A DNA stretch of 6,223 nt, from assembly GCA_007122045.1 (NCBI GenBank), contig SKJM01000356.1, forward strand, positions 1 through 6,223, read 5' to 3'. Below, piece by piece: positions 4,813 to 6,223 of the stretch (its first letter is position 1; each line of letters starts with the position of its first letter). The notes below the pieces were generated by a model. The model ran no database searches. It saw only the letters and a program-made list of their open reading frames with translations, and was not told the DNA's origin. Source of the DNA: Planctomycetales bacterium (lineage in GTDB: Bacteria > Planctomycetota > Planctomycetia > Pirellulales > Thermoguttaceae). The position numbers and the translations under genes were made by a program.

Positions 4813-5013
4813 ATGCCCAAAGCCCTCTGCTATACGGGACTGGTGGTCTCCGTTCTGGTCCTGCTCGTCTTCGGCCTCGATTTGGTCACCTATTTTCTGC
4901 TGGATAATGCTTTCCCCTTCGGCGGGGCCAGCATGATGATGAACGTCGGCTTTCTGGTTGCGGCGGCGATCCTGGGATACCTCAGTTGGTCAACTCTTCG
5001 GGAACAGAAGTAG
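4813..5013 (+). CDS. Small two-helix membrane protein, conserved planctomycete type
   Basis: 66 aa from the ATG at 4813. The in-frame TTG at 4810 directly before it is an alternative that adds one residue; AAGGA (4799-4803) lies 9 nt from the ATG and 6 nt from the TTG. Two hydrophobic segments are visible: about residues 6-27, ending FGLDLVTYFLL, and about 42-58, ending ILGYLSW. Between them is a short loop, DNAFPFGGASMMMNVGF. The tail STLREQK is polar and basic, suggesting a hairpin in the cytoplasmic membrane. The pattern FGLDL...PFGGAS...GF...LGYLSWST-REQ matches a small uncharacterised protein I recall across planctomycetes; no function is known to me. It has its own candidate promoter and converges on cobA-hemD with only 21 nt between stop codons and no evident terminator. 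Confidence 0.8.
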   Translation: MPKALCYTGLVVSVLVLLVFGLDLVTYFLLDNAFPFGGASMMMNVGFLVAAAILGYLSWSTLREQK

Positions 5014-5034
5014 GGGGCGAAGGCTGTCCGGTCG

Positions 5035-6223
5035 TCATTGCTCCTTGCGGCCATGCGCCAGGATCGCGTCGATCAGCCCTCCCATGGTAAACTCCTTGGC
5101 CTCCACCGCGGGTTCGTAGCCCAGCTCCCGCAACGTTTGCGATGTGATCGGACTGATGCTGGCCAATCGGCTGCGGGTCAGCGCGTTGCCGAACATGGCG
5201 TGCAGTGCCCGGGCGATGGCCGAACTGGTGACGGTAGTCCAGTCGAACCCGCTGCTCTGAAGTGTTTCGGCAATGCCCGCGTCGGGGTGTCGCACATCGC
5301 GGCTGGTGTAGAGGACGACCTGCTCCACTTCGGCCCCCGCCTCCCGGAGCCGCTCGGCGAGGACCTCCCGTCCGCGGCTGGCCCGGGCAAGCAGGAACCG
5401 CTTTCCGGCGGCATCTGCGGCCAGGACGTCAGCCAGGGCCTCGGCGCGGTATTCCGGCGGAGTCACCGCCACGGCGAGCCCGTGATGCTGGAGCCGTTCG
5501 GCCGTGGCGGGGCCGATGGCGGCAAGTTTCACGCCTGCCAGCCGGCACGCGTCGTGGCCTCGCTCCGCCAAGCGATCGAGCAGGTAATCCACACCGTTGA
5601 CGCTCGAAAAAACAAGCCAATGATATTGGTCGAGGCGGTCGATGGCTTCGTCGACGGGTTGCCAGTCGGGGGGTGGGGCAATCTCGATCGCCGGTTGGAC
5701 GGCCGCCTCGGCCCCAAGCTCCCGCAGGCGGGTGAGCATTTCGATCGACTGCTCACGGGGCCGGGTAAGCAACACCCGTTGGCCGAACAGCGGCCGCGCG
5801 GCGTACCACCCGACCGCCGGCGCCAGACGGGCGACCGGCCCAATCACCGCGAGCAGCCTCGAGGAAGCCTCTCCCGCCGAAATCGCAGATGCCAACTCGC
5901 CCAGGGCGCACCGCACGATCTTCTGTCGAGGCCGGGCCACCTCGGCAACCAGCGCGACGGGCGTATCGGCCGACATCCCCCCTTCTATAAGGCGGCGGGT
6001 CCACCGATCGGCATCGTGGGCCGGCATGTAGACGATCAGGGTGCCGGGAAACCGGCCCAACTGGAAGAAGTCGAGGGCTGCCACCGGCTCAGCACCCTGC
6101 TGCCGGGCGGTTACCAGTGCCACCGCCGAACTGAGTTCCGCGTGGGTGATCGGGATTTCGGCCAGCGCCGCCGCGGCCGTCGCGGCCGTCACCCCCGGCA
6201 CCACCTCGACCGGCACGCCGGCC
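5035..6223 (-). CDS. CobA-HemD fusion: uroporphyrinogen-III C-methyltransferase / uroporphyrinogen-III synthase (N-terminus cut by right edge)
   Basis: 395 residues are visible; roughly the first 100 of the methyltransferase lie beyond 6223. The frame has no start here: the GTG at 6216 is an internal valine, since the sequence reads AGVPVEVVPGVTAA straight from the edge. The first domain (DNA 5785-6223) is the C-terminal half of an SAM-dependent SUMT, with VEVVPGVTAA, EIPITHAELSSAVALVTA, FPGTLIVYM, TPVALVAEVARPRQK and the closing LLAVIGPVARL. The second domain (5035-5784) is HemD: GQRVLLTRPREQ at its start, LVFSSVNGVDYLLDRL, LAAIGPATAERL, FLLARASRGREVLAERL, VVLYTSRD, TVTSSAIARAL and SISPITSQTLRELGY. 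HemD closes hydroxymethylbilane to uroporphyrinogen III; SUMT methylates it to precorrin-2 on the way to siroheme or cobalamin. A fused protein sits at the heme/siroheme branch point. Confidence 0.93.
   Translation of the reverse strand, partial: AGVPVEVVPGVTAATAAAALAEIPITHAELSSAVALVTARQQGAEPVAALDFFQLGRFPGTLIVYMPAHDADRWTRRLIEGGMSADTPVALVAEVARPRQKIVRCALGELASAISAGEASSRLLAVIGPVARLAPAVGWYAARPLFGQRVLLTRPREQSIEMLTRLRELGAEAAVQPAIEIAPPPDWQPVDEAIDRLDQYHWLVFSSVNGVDYLLDRLAERGHDACRLAGVKLAAIGPATAERLQHHGLAVAVTPPEYRAEALADVLAADAAGKRFLLARASRGREVLAERLREAGAEVEQVVLYTSRDVRHPDAGIAETLQSSGFDWTTVTSSAIARALHAMFGNALTRSRLASISPITSQTLRELGYEPAVEAKEFTMGGLIDAILAHGRKEQ

Overview
The window looks like chromosomal DNA from a high-GC planctomycete, probably of the Pirellulales type. 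The main reasons are a pair of secreted DUF1080 proteins, a GH123/DUF4091-like secreted protein, a small two-helix membrane protein with the planctomycete-type pattern FGLDL...PFGGAS...LGYLSWST, a CobA-HemD fusion, and intergenic regions full of palindromic repeats. The lineage is inferred from remembered families; no search was run.

Layout from left to right. Positions 1-604 (minus) hold the N-terminal part of an exported GH123-type carbohydrate-active protein cut by the left edge. Positions 614-896 are eight tandem 34-36 bp units, each GTAG (GCAG in the last unit) followed by a small hairpin; they form the leader of that gene. A plus-strand promoter (969-997) then drives a two-gene operon of exported DUF1080 paralogues (1068-1772 and 1785-2462). 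The stretch 2463-2781 holds three small hairpins and two truncated gene starts facing each other, which meet near 2697. Next, on the minus strand, come coaD (2782-3276), a 109 bp MITE-like inverted-repeat element (3346-3454) and a class V PLP-dependent aminotransferase (3493-4635). A divergent spacer leads to the plus-strand small membrane protein (4813-5013), which converges on a cobA-hemD fusion (5035-6223, minus) cut by the right edge.

Function. The left third is a secreted glycan-processing cluster: a GH123-like protein and two DUF1080 (3-keto-disaccharide hydrolase/lectin-fold) proteins, all with signal peptides, divergently transcribed. The right part is housekeeping: coenzyme A synthesis (CoaD), a PLP enzyme, and siroheme/heme synthesis (CobA-HemD). 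I see no defence system, CRISPR, transposase or RNA gene. The most unusual content is non-coding: the REP-like array next to the GH123-type start codon, the MITE-like element before coaD, and the head-on junction of two broken genes.
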